From positions 1-15,331 of the forward strand of contig CACZRJ010000015.1 in NCBI GenBank assembly GCA_902783535.1: 15,331 bases of DNA, given 5' to 3'. The DNA comes from an uncultured Ruminococcus sp. (GTDB taxonomy: Bacteria; Bacillota; Clostridia; Oscillospirales; CAG-382). Made by a program: the position numbers and the translations under genes. Below the pieces are notes generated by a model. The model was not told the DNA's origin, ran no database searches, and saw only the letters and a program-made list of their open reading frames with translations. Below are positions 1-6,906 of this stretch, in pieces; the first letter of the stretch is position 1, and every line of letters starts with the position of its first letter.

Positions 1-108
1 CGGCCTGCATGTTGCGAAACATCACAATCGAACCGCAAAGGAAAGGAGAATGCCGCCGCATTCTATGACCCGAGTCACGTGACAAAGGTCATCTCCCTCC
101 GGCGGTAA
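1..108 (+). CDS. Possible 3' end of an unidentified gene cut by the window edge
   Basis: Frame 1 is open from the first base to a TAA at 106-108 and gives 35 residues ending YDPSHVTKVISLRR. A strong terminator begins about 17 bases after the stop, which is the spacing expected for the end of a transcription unit. That is the main reason to believe this is a gene tail. I do not recognise the protein. Thirty-five open codons at this base composition are not significant alone, and the other two plus frames are also open for 20 or more codons, so this remains a weak call. Confidence 0.35.
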   Translation, partial: RPACCETSQSNRKGKENAAAFYDPSHVTKVISLRR

Positions 109-122
109 GCAAGTCTGACATG

Positions 123-165
123 AAAAAAGCAGCGGGACGTTATGTCTTCGCTGCTTTCCTTTTTT
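123..165. terminator. Bidirectional Rho-independent terminator
   Basis: A 9-bp perfect stem (126-134 with 149-157, AAAGCAGCG/CGCTGCTTT) has an inner GAC/GTC pairing in its 14-base loop. Six T follow on the plus strand (160-165). Read on the minus strand, the stem is followed directly by a T run from the A tract at 123-128. It can therefore serve both the gene tail ending at 108 and the minus-strand lipoprotein operon ending at 329. Confidence 0.85.
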
Positions 166-328
166 GAATTCGTCTCACGATCCGGGTGGTTTTCCTCCTG
201 AAACAGGAGCTCCCTCGGCCGGTACCGGCTTTGCGGGTGCTCTTTTTCCATGTGACCCTTCACGTCAACGCCGGTGTGCCGCTGCGAAAGCGGTCAGCCG
301 GCTGTTTCACGGGTGCGGACGGAACAAA
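166..328. other. Non-coding spacer with small dyads
   Basis: No convincing gene is seen. The spacer holds a 6-bp hairpin (195-209, CTCCTG/CAGGAG), a 12-bp perfect palindrome (218-229, GCCGGTACCGGC) and a 5-bp hairpin (279-293, CCGCT/AGCGG). None has a U tract, so none is an intrinsic terminator. On the minus strand they would lie in the 3' untranslated part of the lipoprotein transcript, before the terminator at 123-165. Confidence 0.5.
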
Positions 329-1210
329 TTACGATAACAGGATCTTGCCGCCGACGATATCCCAGTCGACGCCCTTGTTGTCCGGTCTGATGTTTTCGTA
401 CGAAGAAATCATATCGGTATCGTTCATGTCAATCTCATCTTCGAAATCCACGCTCCAGAGCGTTTTGCCGTTCTGCTCGAGACTGATGGCTGCAACATTG
501 ATCGTGCCCGTGGCAAGGTAGAAGCCAATGCCGAACGAGAGCGCCGCGGGAGCAAATCTGCCGCCGCTGTGATTGACTCCGCCATATGAAGTGCTGTCAA
601 AGGTGCCGTTATACGGATTCAGCGCCGGCATGGTCTTGGATGTGTCGATCTCGACCCATTTGCCTTTTTCCACTTCGGAGTCCTTGGCGTAATCCAGGAA
701 CGTGATGAGGTATGCCCAGTTGCCGATCTCATCCTGTTCGTACGAATACATATTGAGATAGACGCAGCCTCCGTTCGGCTGGCAGTCCTCGCCGAACTTC
801 ACGAGCGCCTTGATGGTGATGGGAGCGTCCTCGATCGCTTCGCCGGGGACCTTGAACGTAATGGCGGGATTGCTCGCTCCGTTTCCCTTCATCCACAGGT
901 AGCCTTTGGGATCACCCGAATCGTCGGGTTTCGGCTCCTCGGACGACTCGTCCTGCTTGGGTTCCTCGGAGGACTCGTCCGGGGCAGGTTCTTCGGAAGA
1001 TGCATCCGGAGCAGGCTCTTCGGAAGATGCGTCCGGAGAACTTTCGACAGCCCTGCTTTCTTCGGCCGGTTCGCTCTGCGCCTCGCTTTGAGCGGGCTGC
1101 GACTCGATTTCGGAATTCGTGACTGTGGGATTGTTTCCTCTGCAGGCGGTCAGCGCCGCTGTCAGAACCATCAGTGCGAACAGCAGGACCGCAATAAATC
1201 GTTTGCTCAT
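329..1210 (-). CDS. Secreted lipoprotein with acidic repeat stalk and probable beta-sandwich domain
   Basis: The 293-residue protein starts with a lipoprotein signal peptide: K3-R4, a hydrophobic stretch at 5-20 and lipobox LTAC with Cys23. It should be anchored to the outer face of the membrane. Residues 24-100 form a low-complexity spacer rich in Ser, Glu and Pro, with four tandem 9-residue units at 60-95. The C-terminal 190 residues alternate short hydrophobic and polar stretches (ITFKVP, ITIKALVKFG, GKTLWSVDFEDE), which suggests a jelly-roll fold like carbohydrate-binding modules. The fold and any ligand are inference, and I recognise no named family. The ATG at 1208-1210 is preceded by AAGGAG at good spacing. 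It lies 95 bases downstream of the DUF6273 lipoprotein gene with no terminator between, so it is probably the last gene of the operon starting at 3380. Confidence 0.85.
   Translation of the reverse strand: MSKRFIAVLLFALMVLTAALTACRGNNPTVTNSEIESQPAQSEAQSEPAEESRAVESSPDASSEEPAPDASSEEPAPDESSEEPKQDESSEEPKPDDSGDPKGYLWMKGNGASNPAITFKVPGEAIEDAPITIKALVKFGEDCQPNGGCVYLNMYSYEQDEIGNWAYLITFLDYAKDSEVEKGKWVEIDTSKTMPALNPYNGTFDSTSYGGVNHSGGRFAPAALSFGIGFYLATGTINVAAISLEQNGKTLWSVDFEDEIDMNDTDMISSYENIRPDNKGVDWDIVGGKILLS
926..1033 (-). repeat. Four tandem 27-bp repeats coding the stalk
   Basis: Four consecutive 27-bp units encode D-x-S-S-E-E-P-x-(P/Q): DASSEEPAP twice, DESSEEPKQ, then DESSEEPKP. A decayed fifth unit (DDSGDPKG) follows. 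The first two units have identical protein sequence, which suggests recent duplication by slippage or unequal exchange. Copy number may therefore vary between strains. Confidence 0.85.
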
Positions 1211-1305
1211 GCTTGCATTCTCCTTAATCTTTTTTGTTATTTTTCCTTTTTTCTGCTATTTTCAAAGCCGTCTTCCGGAAGAGGATCTTCCGGCGGCCGT
1301 TTGTC

Positions 1306-2298
1306 CTATCTGCCGATCCAGACCGCCGGCCTGACGCCGAACGGCGTCCCGGCATCCTTAAAATGCGGCTGCAGGATGCCCGCTTCATCAACGACGGAAG
1401 AAAGACCGTCTTCCAGATCATCCGGAAGATCGTCGCTTTCCGAAGACCGCGGGGCCAGCCACCAGCCGGACGGAGCGGTCGCCCCCCCGGCTGTCCTGAC
1501 AGCGGCGGCGGTATTTTCGGGAAGCTGTTCCGCGTCTTCCGCGGACAGCAGGAAGAACAAATCCCCCGAGGGATCTTCCGCTCCCGCACGAAGCATGTCC
1601 GCTTCCGCCGACGTGAAAGAGCCGTCAAGAAATTCACCGTTCATCCAGGTCGGCGGAAGAAGAACGCCGTCCTCCGTTCCGTCCTGCCCGGAAATCAGAG
1701 GCATTTCCGCCAAAACTTCTTCCGAGAGAACGAGGACGCGGTCGACATCGCGCCGGAGAATAATCCACTTCAGATCGGCTTCTCCGGTGCTCCCCGCTTT
1801 TTTGTGCCCGAAGACGATCGTTTCGCCGGGTTCCTTTTCGGACAGCAGCGACCAGAACCGCTCGCGGCTCATCCCGGCCTCGCACTTTTCAACGTATTCC
1901 GCAGCGTCTTTGTAATCCCCGAGATAAACGAAGTACTCCTTCGCCTCTTCGTACTGCCGTTCTCCGTAAAGCCTGACCGCTTCCGAATAATACTCTTCGG
2001 TCTGCTTCAGGAGACAGGCTTCCTTCTTTTGCTCGGCGTCGGAGTAATCGCCGAGCGAATCATACACCTGCGCGGCGTCTCCGTAGTTCTCCATTTTTTC
2101 AAGTTCTTCCGCCGCATGGTAGCGTTCCGCCTGCTCGTCAACGGAAACGGGCTCCTCATTTTCCGAAAGATCGGAAGTGCCCGCGGACAGTTCCGGAACG
2201 GAATGATTCGGTCTTCCCGCTGTTTCGCAGGCACACAATGAAATGACGATCACCAGAAGAAGGATCGTGGAAAAGTGCCGGTCAAAGCTTCCGGTCAT
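1306..2298 (-). CDS. Lipoprotein with TPR-like repeats and a DUF6273 domain
   Basis: The start is ATG at 2296-2298. It overlaps the stop of the upstream oxidoreductase as ATGA and has GGAGG just upstream, so the longer open frame up to 2343 is not needed. The 330-residue product has a signal peptide with lipobox LCAC (Cys24). Residues about 65-145 carry TPR-like helical pairs (YGDAAQVYDSLGDYSDAEQK, then EAKEYFVYLGDYKDAAEYVEKC). The C-terminal half matches the DUF6273 pattern: a WIILRRD strand, VLVLSEEVL, a WMNGEF motif, FFLLSAEDAEQL, a WWLAPRS motif and a terminal GVRPAVWI. DUF6273 is common in clostridial surface proteins and has no established function that I know of. The protein probably sits on the outer membrane face and binds something. 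The TPR-like part could be a protein-protein docking arm. Membership of DUF6273 is recognised by motif only. Confidence 0.85.
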   Translation of the reverse strand: MTGSFDRHFSTILLLVIVISLCACETAGRPNHSVPELSAGTSDLSENEEPVSVDEQAERYHAAEELEKMENYGDAAQVYDSLGDYSDAEQKKEACLLKQTEEYYSEAVRLYGERQYEEAKEYFVYLGDYKDAAEYVEKCEAGMSRERFWSLLSEKEPGETIVFGHKKAGSTGEADLKWIILRRDVDRVLVLSEEVLAEMPLISGQDGTEDGVLLPPTWMNGEFLDGSFTSAEADMLRAGAEDPSGDLFFLLSAEDAEQLPENTAAAVRTAGGATAPSGWWLAPRSSESDDLPDDLEDGLSSVVDEAGILQPHFKDAGTPFGVRPAVWIGR

Positions 2299-3380
2299 TG
2301 CGCCCTTCCTCCGATCTGGATCTGGGGGTTCATTTCGTGACATTTCCGGATGACGTCGAGCTGCTGACGGACCTGATACAGTTTGATGTCGTGAGGTCTG
2401 CCGTTCAGCAGAAGCTCGTAAACCTGATCATAATACGTCTGAACTGCCGCAATGAACGGCGCCTGCGGGTCGCCGTCCCAGGACTCTTCGTGCCAGATCA
2501 GCTTCTCGCCGCAATATGCCGGCATCTGTTCCTCGTCGACGAACAGCGGCGTCTTGATCAGATGCTGTTCAGGCGCTTCTTCTTCCTTAAAATACTTCCA
2601 GTCCATATGACCCATGGTCCCGCGCAGCGTTCCGCGCGTTCCTTCGACCTTATATGTATAGCAGGGGAATGCGTCGCAGGAGGAAATGTCCAGATCGATC
2701 AAAGGACGGTCGGGCGCGCAGAGGATCAGTTTCACATAGTCTTCCGCGTCACCGAAGGTATTGCATCTGTCCATCTTGCAGAAGATCTGCGGATCGCCGT
2801 CATAGTCGTCCAGGAGATTCAGCGCCTGGTCCAGCGGATGCGGGCCCGTATTCGCCAGATTGCCGCCGTTGTACTCCAGGCAGCACTGCCAGTCCCATCT
2901 TCTCGCGTAATTGTTGAACTGAATGCCGATATGAACGATGCGTCCGAGTTTTCCAGAGGCGATGACTTCCTTGACCTTCAGGAAATAGTTTGCGAATCTG
3001 CTCTGCTGGAAAACGAGGAAACGGCAATTGTTTTCTTCCGCGGTTCTGCAAAGATCGTCAAACTCCTCGACGGTCGGCACGCACGGCTTTTCGCAAAGCA
3101 CGTTCATCCCGTGAGAGAGAAGGTCTTTCGTGATCGCGTAATGAAGGTGGCTCGGCGTCGAATTCACGACCAGATCGATCTGATCCTTCATTTGAAAGAG
3201 TTCGGTATAGTCATCAAAAACCGGACAGCCGTATTCCTCCGCAGCGCGGTTTCTTCTCTTTTCAAGTTTTTCGACGACGGCAGCGACACGAAAGCGCTCC
3301 GTATCCTTTTTCAGATGAAGGCCGTGGATATCGCGACCGCTCCGGCCCTGCCCGATAATGGCAATTTGAAACTGCTTCAT
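2295..3380 (-). CDS. Gfo/Idh/MocA-family NAD(P)-dependent oxidoreductase
   Basis: The 361-residue product has the size and layout of this family. An N-terminal Rossmann fold has G10-x-G12-x-x-G15 directly after the first strand. A VVNSTPSHLH strand-loop lies at about 71-80, and the family signature EKP at 97-99 holds the usual catalytic-region lysine. The C-terminal alpha/beta domain contains NTGPHPLDQALNLL near residue 200, matching the family's conserved Gly-x-His segment. Members reduce or oxidise sugars, inositols or related polyols in the cytoplasm; the substrate cannot be read here. The start ATG at 3378-3380 has AGGGGGA upstream. The longer open frame reaching 3557 would run through the promoter, so it is rejected. 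The stop overlaps the DUF6273 gene by four bases, indicating translational coupling. A cytoplasmic enzyme heading two lipoprotein genes is unusual. Confidence 0.9.
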   Translation of the reverse strand: MKQFQIAIIGQGRSGRDIHGLHLKKDTERFRVAAVVEKLEKRRNRAAEEYGCPVFDDYTELFQMKDQIDLVVNSTPSHLHYAITKDLLSHGMNVLCEKPCVPTVEEFDDLCRTAEENNCRFLVFQQSRFANYFLKVKEVIASGKLGRIVHIGIQFNNYARRWDWQCCLEYNGGNLANTGPHPLDQALNLLDDYDGDPQIFCKMDRCNTFGDAEDYVKLILCAPDRPLIDLDISSCDAFPCYTYKVEGTRGTLRGTMGHMDWKYFKEEEAPEQHLIKTPLFVDEEQMPAYCGEKLIWHEESWDGDPQAPFIAAVQTYYDQVYELLLNGRPHDIKLYQVRQQLDVIRKCHEMNPQIQIGGRAQ

Positions 3381-3411
3381 CTTCAAATCCCCCTTGTTTC
3401 TGTCTGCGCCG

Positions 3412-3440
3412 ATTATATCACATGTTTTTCCCACGGACAA
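3412..3440 (-). promoter_or_regulatory. Extended -10 sigma-A promoter of the oxidoreductase-lipoprotein operon
   Basis: Read on the minus strand: -35 TTGTCC (3440-3435), a 17-base spacer, and a perfect -10 TATAAT (3417-3412) preceded by TGa, an extended -10. Transcription should start near 3405 and give a leader of about 25 bases before the ATG at 3380. Confidence 0.8.
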
Positions 3441-3501
3441 TAGAAATAGAAAGAAAAGAAGAAAAGAAATGCAAAAAGCGTCGCAAAACGGCGTAAAAAT
3501 A

Positions 3502-3530
3502 TTGACGGGGGAACGGGAATCCGATATAAT
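3502..3530 (+). promoter_or_regulatory. Near-consensus sigma-A promoter of the LytM-like gene
   Basis: TTGACG (3502-3507), a 17-base spacer and a perfect TATAAT (3525-3530). A-rich tracts lie upstream (3448-3500), where UP elements act. The predicted start of transcription is near 3537, which rules out the in-frame GTG at 3536 as start codon and favours ATG 3566. Confidence 0.85.
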
Positions 3531-3565
3531 GGCGGGTGGATACTGTAAAGGGGTCATCTGCCGAT

Positions 3566-5197
3566 ATGTTCACCAAAACAAATAAAAAACTCATTGCCGT
3601 TCTCACGGTCGTCCTGCTTCTTCCGTTGCTGGCGATCGGCTATTTCGCTTTTCGGCTTGCGACCGGCACGACCGAATTCGACGCAGTCGACCGCGCAAGG
3701 CTTGTCCTTCCGGACAAAACGGAATACGTATACGAGGACAAATCCGACATTTCCTACTTCACCTCCCTGCTGAGCCGGTCCTCCGTCATTTCCACGGCCG
3801 TGCGCGACATTTCCGAGGAAACGCCCGCTTCGCTTTACCTGAATGACACGAAATACGACATTTACGCAAGCAGGTCTGTCTCCGGATGCATGATCCGCGG
3901 TTCGGACGGCCGATTCCGGCTGATGAACGAATCGGACGCGACCTCTCTGGTCATCCGCAACGAAATGGTCTACCTCTACGAGGACAGCCTGCTCCCGAGA
4001 CTTACCATCTCTTCCGGCGACCATTCGGACACGGTTGCCCCGGATACCTACCAGTGGTCGTTCAAAAAAGAGGACGGAAAACTGTATCAGGACAACACAA
4101 CTCCGTCCAAGCAGGACAGCCCGACGTTCAATCTGCTCGCAGACTACGACAATTCCTTTGCTTTCTCGCTTGAACCGAGCCAGTATTCTCTTTCCGTTTA
4201 CCGTTTAAACGGCGGGACGATGGGCGAGGAGATCCCTGTCAACGCGTTCGAAGACCTGTCGTTCACGCAGGACACGCTTCTGGGCGTCGTTCTCCAGGCC
4301 AGATGGTCTCAGGCCGACAATATGAACAGCTTCGGCGAAGCGACTTACAGATTCGCCGTCCTTTACGACGTCCCCGCGGAGATCGAGCTGCTCGGCGCCG
4401 ACGAGGTCAGCACCCTGACCGTCCGCGCGGGCGACTGGATCGTTCTACGCGCTTTGTACACGAATGAGAACGAATCCCTTGAGATCCGGTCCAACTGTGC
4501 CGCGGACAATATGCAGTTCTACTATGACCCCGCAAAGCAGTGCAGTTACGCCATTGTCCCCATAAGCGAGGACAATCCGGAAGGGAACTATTACCTGAGC
4601 GTCGTTTCCGGCGAAACGGTCAGCATGTTCAACCTGAAGATCCAAAAGCCGGAAGAGGCAAAGATCCTTTCGCTGCAGGTTTCCGACAAAGACTATGAGA
4701 CTTATCTGACGCCTGCCCTGCTTGCGGATCTCGAAAGCAGACTGCAGGCGATGCGCGAACAGGCTGACGCGACGCCGAAACTCGCCGACACGGGCTCCGA
4801 TCACGGGATGTTCGTTTTCGGGATCCCATGCGCCGGAACGGCTGTCTATCCTTACGGCAGCGACCTGCTCTTCAGCAACAGCAACCCGGACGACCCGGGC
4901 TGGTATCGTCTGAACGGAACGCTGTATGAAGCCGACGAGGGAACCGACGTCCGCGCGGTCCAGGCGGGAACCGTCCTGTTCGCAGGATATCTCGGAGCGT
5001 ACGGAAACACGGTCGTCATCAATCACGGCTGCGGTGTGTGCAGTTACTATTATCATCTCGCAGACATCAACGTATCGGTCGACGACCGCGTCTCACTCGG
5101 CCGCGTCATCGGGACAGTTGGAAAAACGGGATATACAAATGATTCGTCCTGCCTGCATTTTGCTCTGTCGGCCGGCAACTCGTATTTCCGACCGTAA
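3566..5197 (+). CDS. Membrane-anchored protein with degenerate C-terminal LytM (peptidase M23) domain
   Basis: This 543-residue protein has one N-terminal membrane anchor (residues about 8-30, after K5-K8). A long extracytoplasmic middle part (about 35-400) was not recognised. The C-terminal LytM fold spans about 425-543 and shows the family framework: EGTDVRAVQAGTVLFAG, YGNTVVINHG, YYYHL with His497, DRVSLGRVIGTVGKTG, and CLHF with His531. M23 enzymes are zinc endopeptidases that cut peptidoglycan cross-bridges. The first zinc motif (H-x-G-x-D) reads L-N-G-T-L here (449-453), and the H-x-H motif reads C-L-H (529-531). Two of the three zinc ligands and one catalytic His are therefore absent. 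A non-catalytic scaffold or regulatory role, as known for EnvC and Bacillus SpoIIQ, is the likeliest reading but is inferred. ATG 3566 has AAAGGGG upstream with a rather long spacer (12 bases). The gene is monocistronic, with its own promoter and terminator. Confidence 0.85.
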   Translation: MFTKTNKKLIAVLTVVLLLPLLAIGYFAFRLATGTTEFDAVDRARLVLPDKTEYVYEDKSDISYFTSLLSRSSVISTAVRDISEETPASLYLNDTKYDIYASRSVSGCMIRGSDGRFRLMNESDATSLVIRNEMVYLYEDSLLPRLTISSGDHSDTVAPDTYQWSFKKEDGKLYQDNTTPSKQDSPTFNLLADYDNSFAFSLEPSQYSLSVYRLNGGTMGEEIPVNAFEDLSFTQDTLLGVVLQARWSQADNMNSFGEATYRFAVLYDVPAEIELLGADEVSTLTVRAGDWIVLRALYTNENESLEIRSNCAADNMQFYYDPAKQCSYAIVPISEDNPEGNYYLSVVSGETVSMFNLKIQKPEEAKILSLQVSDKDYETYLTPALLADLESRLQAMREQADATPKLADTGSDHGMFVFGIPCAGTAVYPYGSDLLFSNSNPDDPGWYRLNGTLYEADEGTDVRAVQAGTVLFAGYLGAYGNTVVINHGCGVCSYYYHLADINVSVDDRVSLGRVIGTVGKTGYTNDSSCLHFALSAGNSYFRP

Positions 5198-5218
5198 TCC
5201 GCCCTTCGTATGCATACG

Positions 5219-5246
5219 CCGTCCGCCTTGCGGGCGGCGGATTTTT
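5219..5246 (+). terminator. Rho-independent terminator after the LytM-like gene
   Basis: A stem of 5219-5227 with 5233-5240 (eight pairs, one bulged T at 5222, loop TTGCG) is followed by ATTTTT. A 12-bp perfect palindrome, CGTATGCATACG (5207-5218), abuts it on the 5' side. The stem begins about 20 bases after the stop codon. Confidence 0.75.
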
Positions 5247-5318
5247 GCTTGCGCAGGCCGTAAGCCTCTCCATTTTTTCGTATCATCGCCGCCTTTCTCT
5301 TGGTTCAAATTTTCAAAC

Positions 5319-5347
5319 TTGACAAATGAACTCCTGTATGATAAAAT
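5319..5347 (+). promoter_or_regulatory. Sigma-A promoter of the carD-like gene
   Basis: Perfect -35 TTGACA (5319-5324), a 17-base spacer and -10 TAAAAT (5342-5347), with TGa directly before the -10. The predicted transcription start is near 5354, giving a leader of about 43 bases that contains the ribosome binding site AAAGGCGG. Confidence 0.85.
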
Positions 5348-5396
5348 AATTGCGGCAGGATATTTGGCTTTTTTCATTTCCGAAAGGCGGTAACCC

Positions 5397-5897
5397 ATGT
5401 TTGAGCGCGGCCAACTAATCATATACGGAGGAAACGGTGTCTGCAGGATCGAAGACATCGTCATCCGCGATACGCCGATTCTCGGTCAGCGGGAGACCTA
5501 TGTCATCCGGCTCGCTTCCGGTCTGACGGCCTACATCCCGACGGACAGTTCCGTATATATGCGCGCGCTCGTCTCGGAGGAAGAGGCGCTGTCCGTGATC
5601 CGCGATTTTCCCGGCATCCTGCCCAAAGTCATCCCCGCCTCGAACTCCAAAGCGCTTGCAGACCAGTATCGCGCCATCATCGCAAAGCACGATCTGCGGG
5701 AAATGATCTGCCTTTACAAATCCCTCCGCCAGAAACTTCGTCAGTCGATCGAATCCGGGAAAAAGCCCGGGACTATGGACGAGCGGTTTTCGACACAGGC
5801 GCTCGACGCCGTCCTGGAGGAACTGTGCGCCGTTCTGTCCCGTGAGCGTCAGGAACTGTTGAACGAGCTGCTGCCGCAGGAAAAGGAACCGACCTGA
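5397..5897 (+). CDS. CarD/CdnL-family RNA polymerase-binding regulator
   Basis: The 166-residue product opens with the family signature MFERGQLIIYGGNGVCRIEDI, the start of the Tudor-like domain that binds the RNA polymerase beta subunit in CarD, CdnL and the transcription-repair factor Mfd. The beta-rich part continues to about residue 60 (YVIRLASGLTAYIP). The rest is helical (about 62-160), as in the DNA-contacting CarD C-terminal domain, with LREMICLYKSLRQK and a terminal LSRERQELLNELL helix. Length fits the family (about 160). Known members stabilise the promoter open complex, mainly at rRNA and other housekeeping promoters. Whether this one activates or represses cannot be seen. It is transcribed alone from a strong promoter. 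ATG 5397 is the first start after the promoter. Confidence 0.88.
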   Translation: MFERGQLIIYGGNGVCRIEDIVIRDTPILGQRETYVIRLASGLTAYIPTDSSVYMRALVSEEEALSVIRDFPGILPKVIPASNSKALADQYRAIIAKHDLREMICLYKSLRQKLRQSIESGKKPGTMDERFSTQALDAVLEELCAVLSRERQELLNELLPQEKEPT

Positions 5898-5919
5898 CTT
5901 CTTCAAAACCGCGACATAT

Positions 5920-5945
5920 CCGCCGTGCAGACCGCGGCGGTTTTT
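5920..5945 (+). terminator. Rho-independent terminator after the carD-like gene
   Basis: The stem CCGCCG/CGGCGG (5920-5925 with 5935-5940) can be extended inward by a T-G and a G-C pair. It is followed at once by TTTTTCTTT. It starts 22 bases after the stop codon. Confidence 0.9.
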
Positions 5946-6019
5946 CTTTGCCCCGGCGCTCCTTCTCCGCTCCGGCCGCAAAATGTGACATGCGCGATGA
6001 ACAAATCCTAAAAAAAGAT

Positions 6020-6047
6020 TGCTTTACATCCCGTGTTGTGCTAAAGT
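6020..6047 (+). promoter_or_regulatory. Probable promoter of the hydrolase-murF-ddl operon
   Basis: TTGCTT (6020-6025), a 16-base spacer and TAAAGT (6042-6047), preceded by TGc, an extended -10. The -35 and the spacing are imperfect. An overlapping TTTACA (6023-6028) exists but is too close to this -10. The predicted start near 6054 lies downstream of the TTG at 6019, so that codon cannot be the start of the hydrolase. Confidence 0.6.
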
Positions 6048-6076
6048 GTTAAAAGAGAAAGTATTTCACGATCCCC

Positions 6077-6093
6077 GGAGGACACCGTCATTG
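6077..6093 (+). promoter_or_regulatory. Ribosome binding site that selects a TTG start
   Basis: GGAGGA (6077-6082) lies 9 bases before an in-frame TTG (6091-6093). The nearest in-frame ATG (6112) has no comparable site, and the upstream TTG (6019) overlaps the promoter. The TTG at 6091 is therefore preferred. Confidence 0.75.
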
Positions 6094-6906
6094 GAAACAA
6101 CCGTAGGACAAATGCATATTCATTATGAGCAGCGCGGTCCTTTCCCGGCCGGCGGAAATCCGGACACTGTCGCTCTTTTCCTTCACGGATGGGGAGCTTC
6201 CGGCGCTTCTTTCGGCCGGCTGCTGGACATCGTCGCGGAACGTTATCCGGTCCTCGCGCCGGATCTTCCGGGCTTCGGCGGAAGCGACGAGCCTCTGGAA
6301 TCCTGGTCCGTCGAGCAGTATGCGCAGTTCGTTCTGTCCTTCCTGAAACAGTTTTCTCCGAAAAGAGTCTTTTTGATCGGGCACTCCTACGGCGGCCGCG
6401 TTTCCATCCGGCTCGCTGCCGGTCGAACGCTTCCGTTCGAACTCCCGAAGATGATCCTGATCGATTCGGCCGGCATCCGCCCGAAACGCGGACTGAGATA
6501 TCGCGCAAAAGTACGCTATTACAAAATCGGAAAGAAAATCCTTTCGCTCCGGCCGGTCAAGGCCATTTTCCCGAATGCCCTCGACGAGTTCAAGGCAGGA
6601 AAGGGTTCGTCCGACTACGCTTCCGCCTCTCCGATCATGCGCGGTGCGCTTGTCAAGGCGGTCAACGAAGACCTTTCCGCGCTTCTGCCGTCCGTTTCCG
6701 CTTCGACGCTCCTCCTCTGGGGTGAAAACGACACGGCGACGCCGCTTTCCGACGGCCGTCTGATGGAAAAAAAGATTCCGGACGCAGGGCTGGTCGTATT
6801 GCCGAAAGCGGGACACTTTTCATACCTGGAGCAGCCTGCGATCTGCATCAGCGCATTCAGATCCTTCCTTGAAATCCCTGCAGAAAGCCGAGGAGCCGAG
6901 CAATGA
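6091..6906 (+). CDS. Alpha/beta-fold hydrolase
   Basis: The 271-residue product (from TTG 6091) has all hallmarks of the family in order. These are the oxyanion-hole motif HGWG (32-35), DLPGFGGSD (58-66), the nucleophile elbow GHSYGG with Ser99, the acid WGENDTATP with Asp214, and the GHFSYLEQP motif with His242. No signal peptide is present, so it is cytoplasmic. Residues 130-185 form a lysine/arginine-rich lid-like insert, which often defines substrate choice. The substrate is unknown: esters, thioesters, amides and C-C bonds are all possible. Its stop overlaps the murF start as ATGA, so the two are translationally coupled, which suggests a task linked to wall or envelope synthesis. That link is inference from position only. 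Confidence 0.88.
   Translation: METTVGQMHIHYEQRGPFPAGGNPDTVALFLHGWGASGASFGRLLDIVAERYPVLAPDLPGFGGSDEPLESWSVEQYAQFVLSFLKQFSPKRVFLIGHSYGGRVSIRLAAGRTLPFELPKMILIDSAGIRPKRGLRYRAKVRYYKIGKKILSLRPVKAIFPNALDEFKAGKGSSDYASASPIMRGALVKAVNEDLSALLPSVSASTLLLWGENDTATPLSDGRLMEKKIPDAGLVVLPKAGHFSYLEQPAICISAFRSFLEIPAESRGAEQ

Noticed and set aside
75..263. Minus-strand 62-codon frame before the lipoprotein operon's terminator
   Set aside because: GTG start without a ribosome binding site. It runs straight through the bidirectional terminator at 123-165, and its composition is unlike the neighbouring proteins.
1262..1300. Inverted repeat between the two lipoprotein genes as a terminator
   Set aside because: CCGGAAGA/TCTTCCGG pairs well, but no U tract follows on the minus strand, so transcription probably continues into the last gene.
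1234..2241. Plus-strand open frame of 335 codons opposite the DUF6273 lipoprotein
   Set aside because: Arg/Phe-rich product with no recognisable motif; the minus-strand gene has a lipobox and DUF6273 motifs.
2298..3443. Plus-strand open frame of 381 codons opposite the oxidoreductase
   Set aside because: It mirrors the Gfo/Idh/MocA gene, which has clear family motifs, a ribosome binding site and a promoter. The antisense translation shows no domain. Long antisense frames are expected in GC-rich coding DNA.
3536..3565. GTG 3536 as start of the LytM-like protein
   Set aside because: It sits at the predicted transcription start, 6 bases after a perfect -10, with no room for a ribosome binding site.
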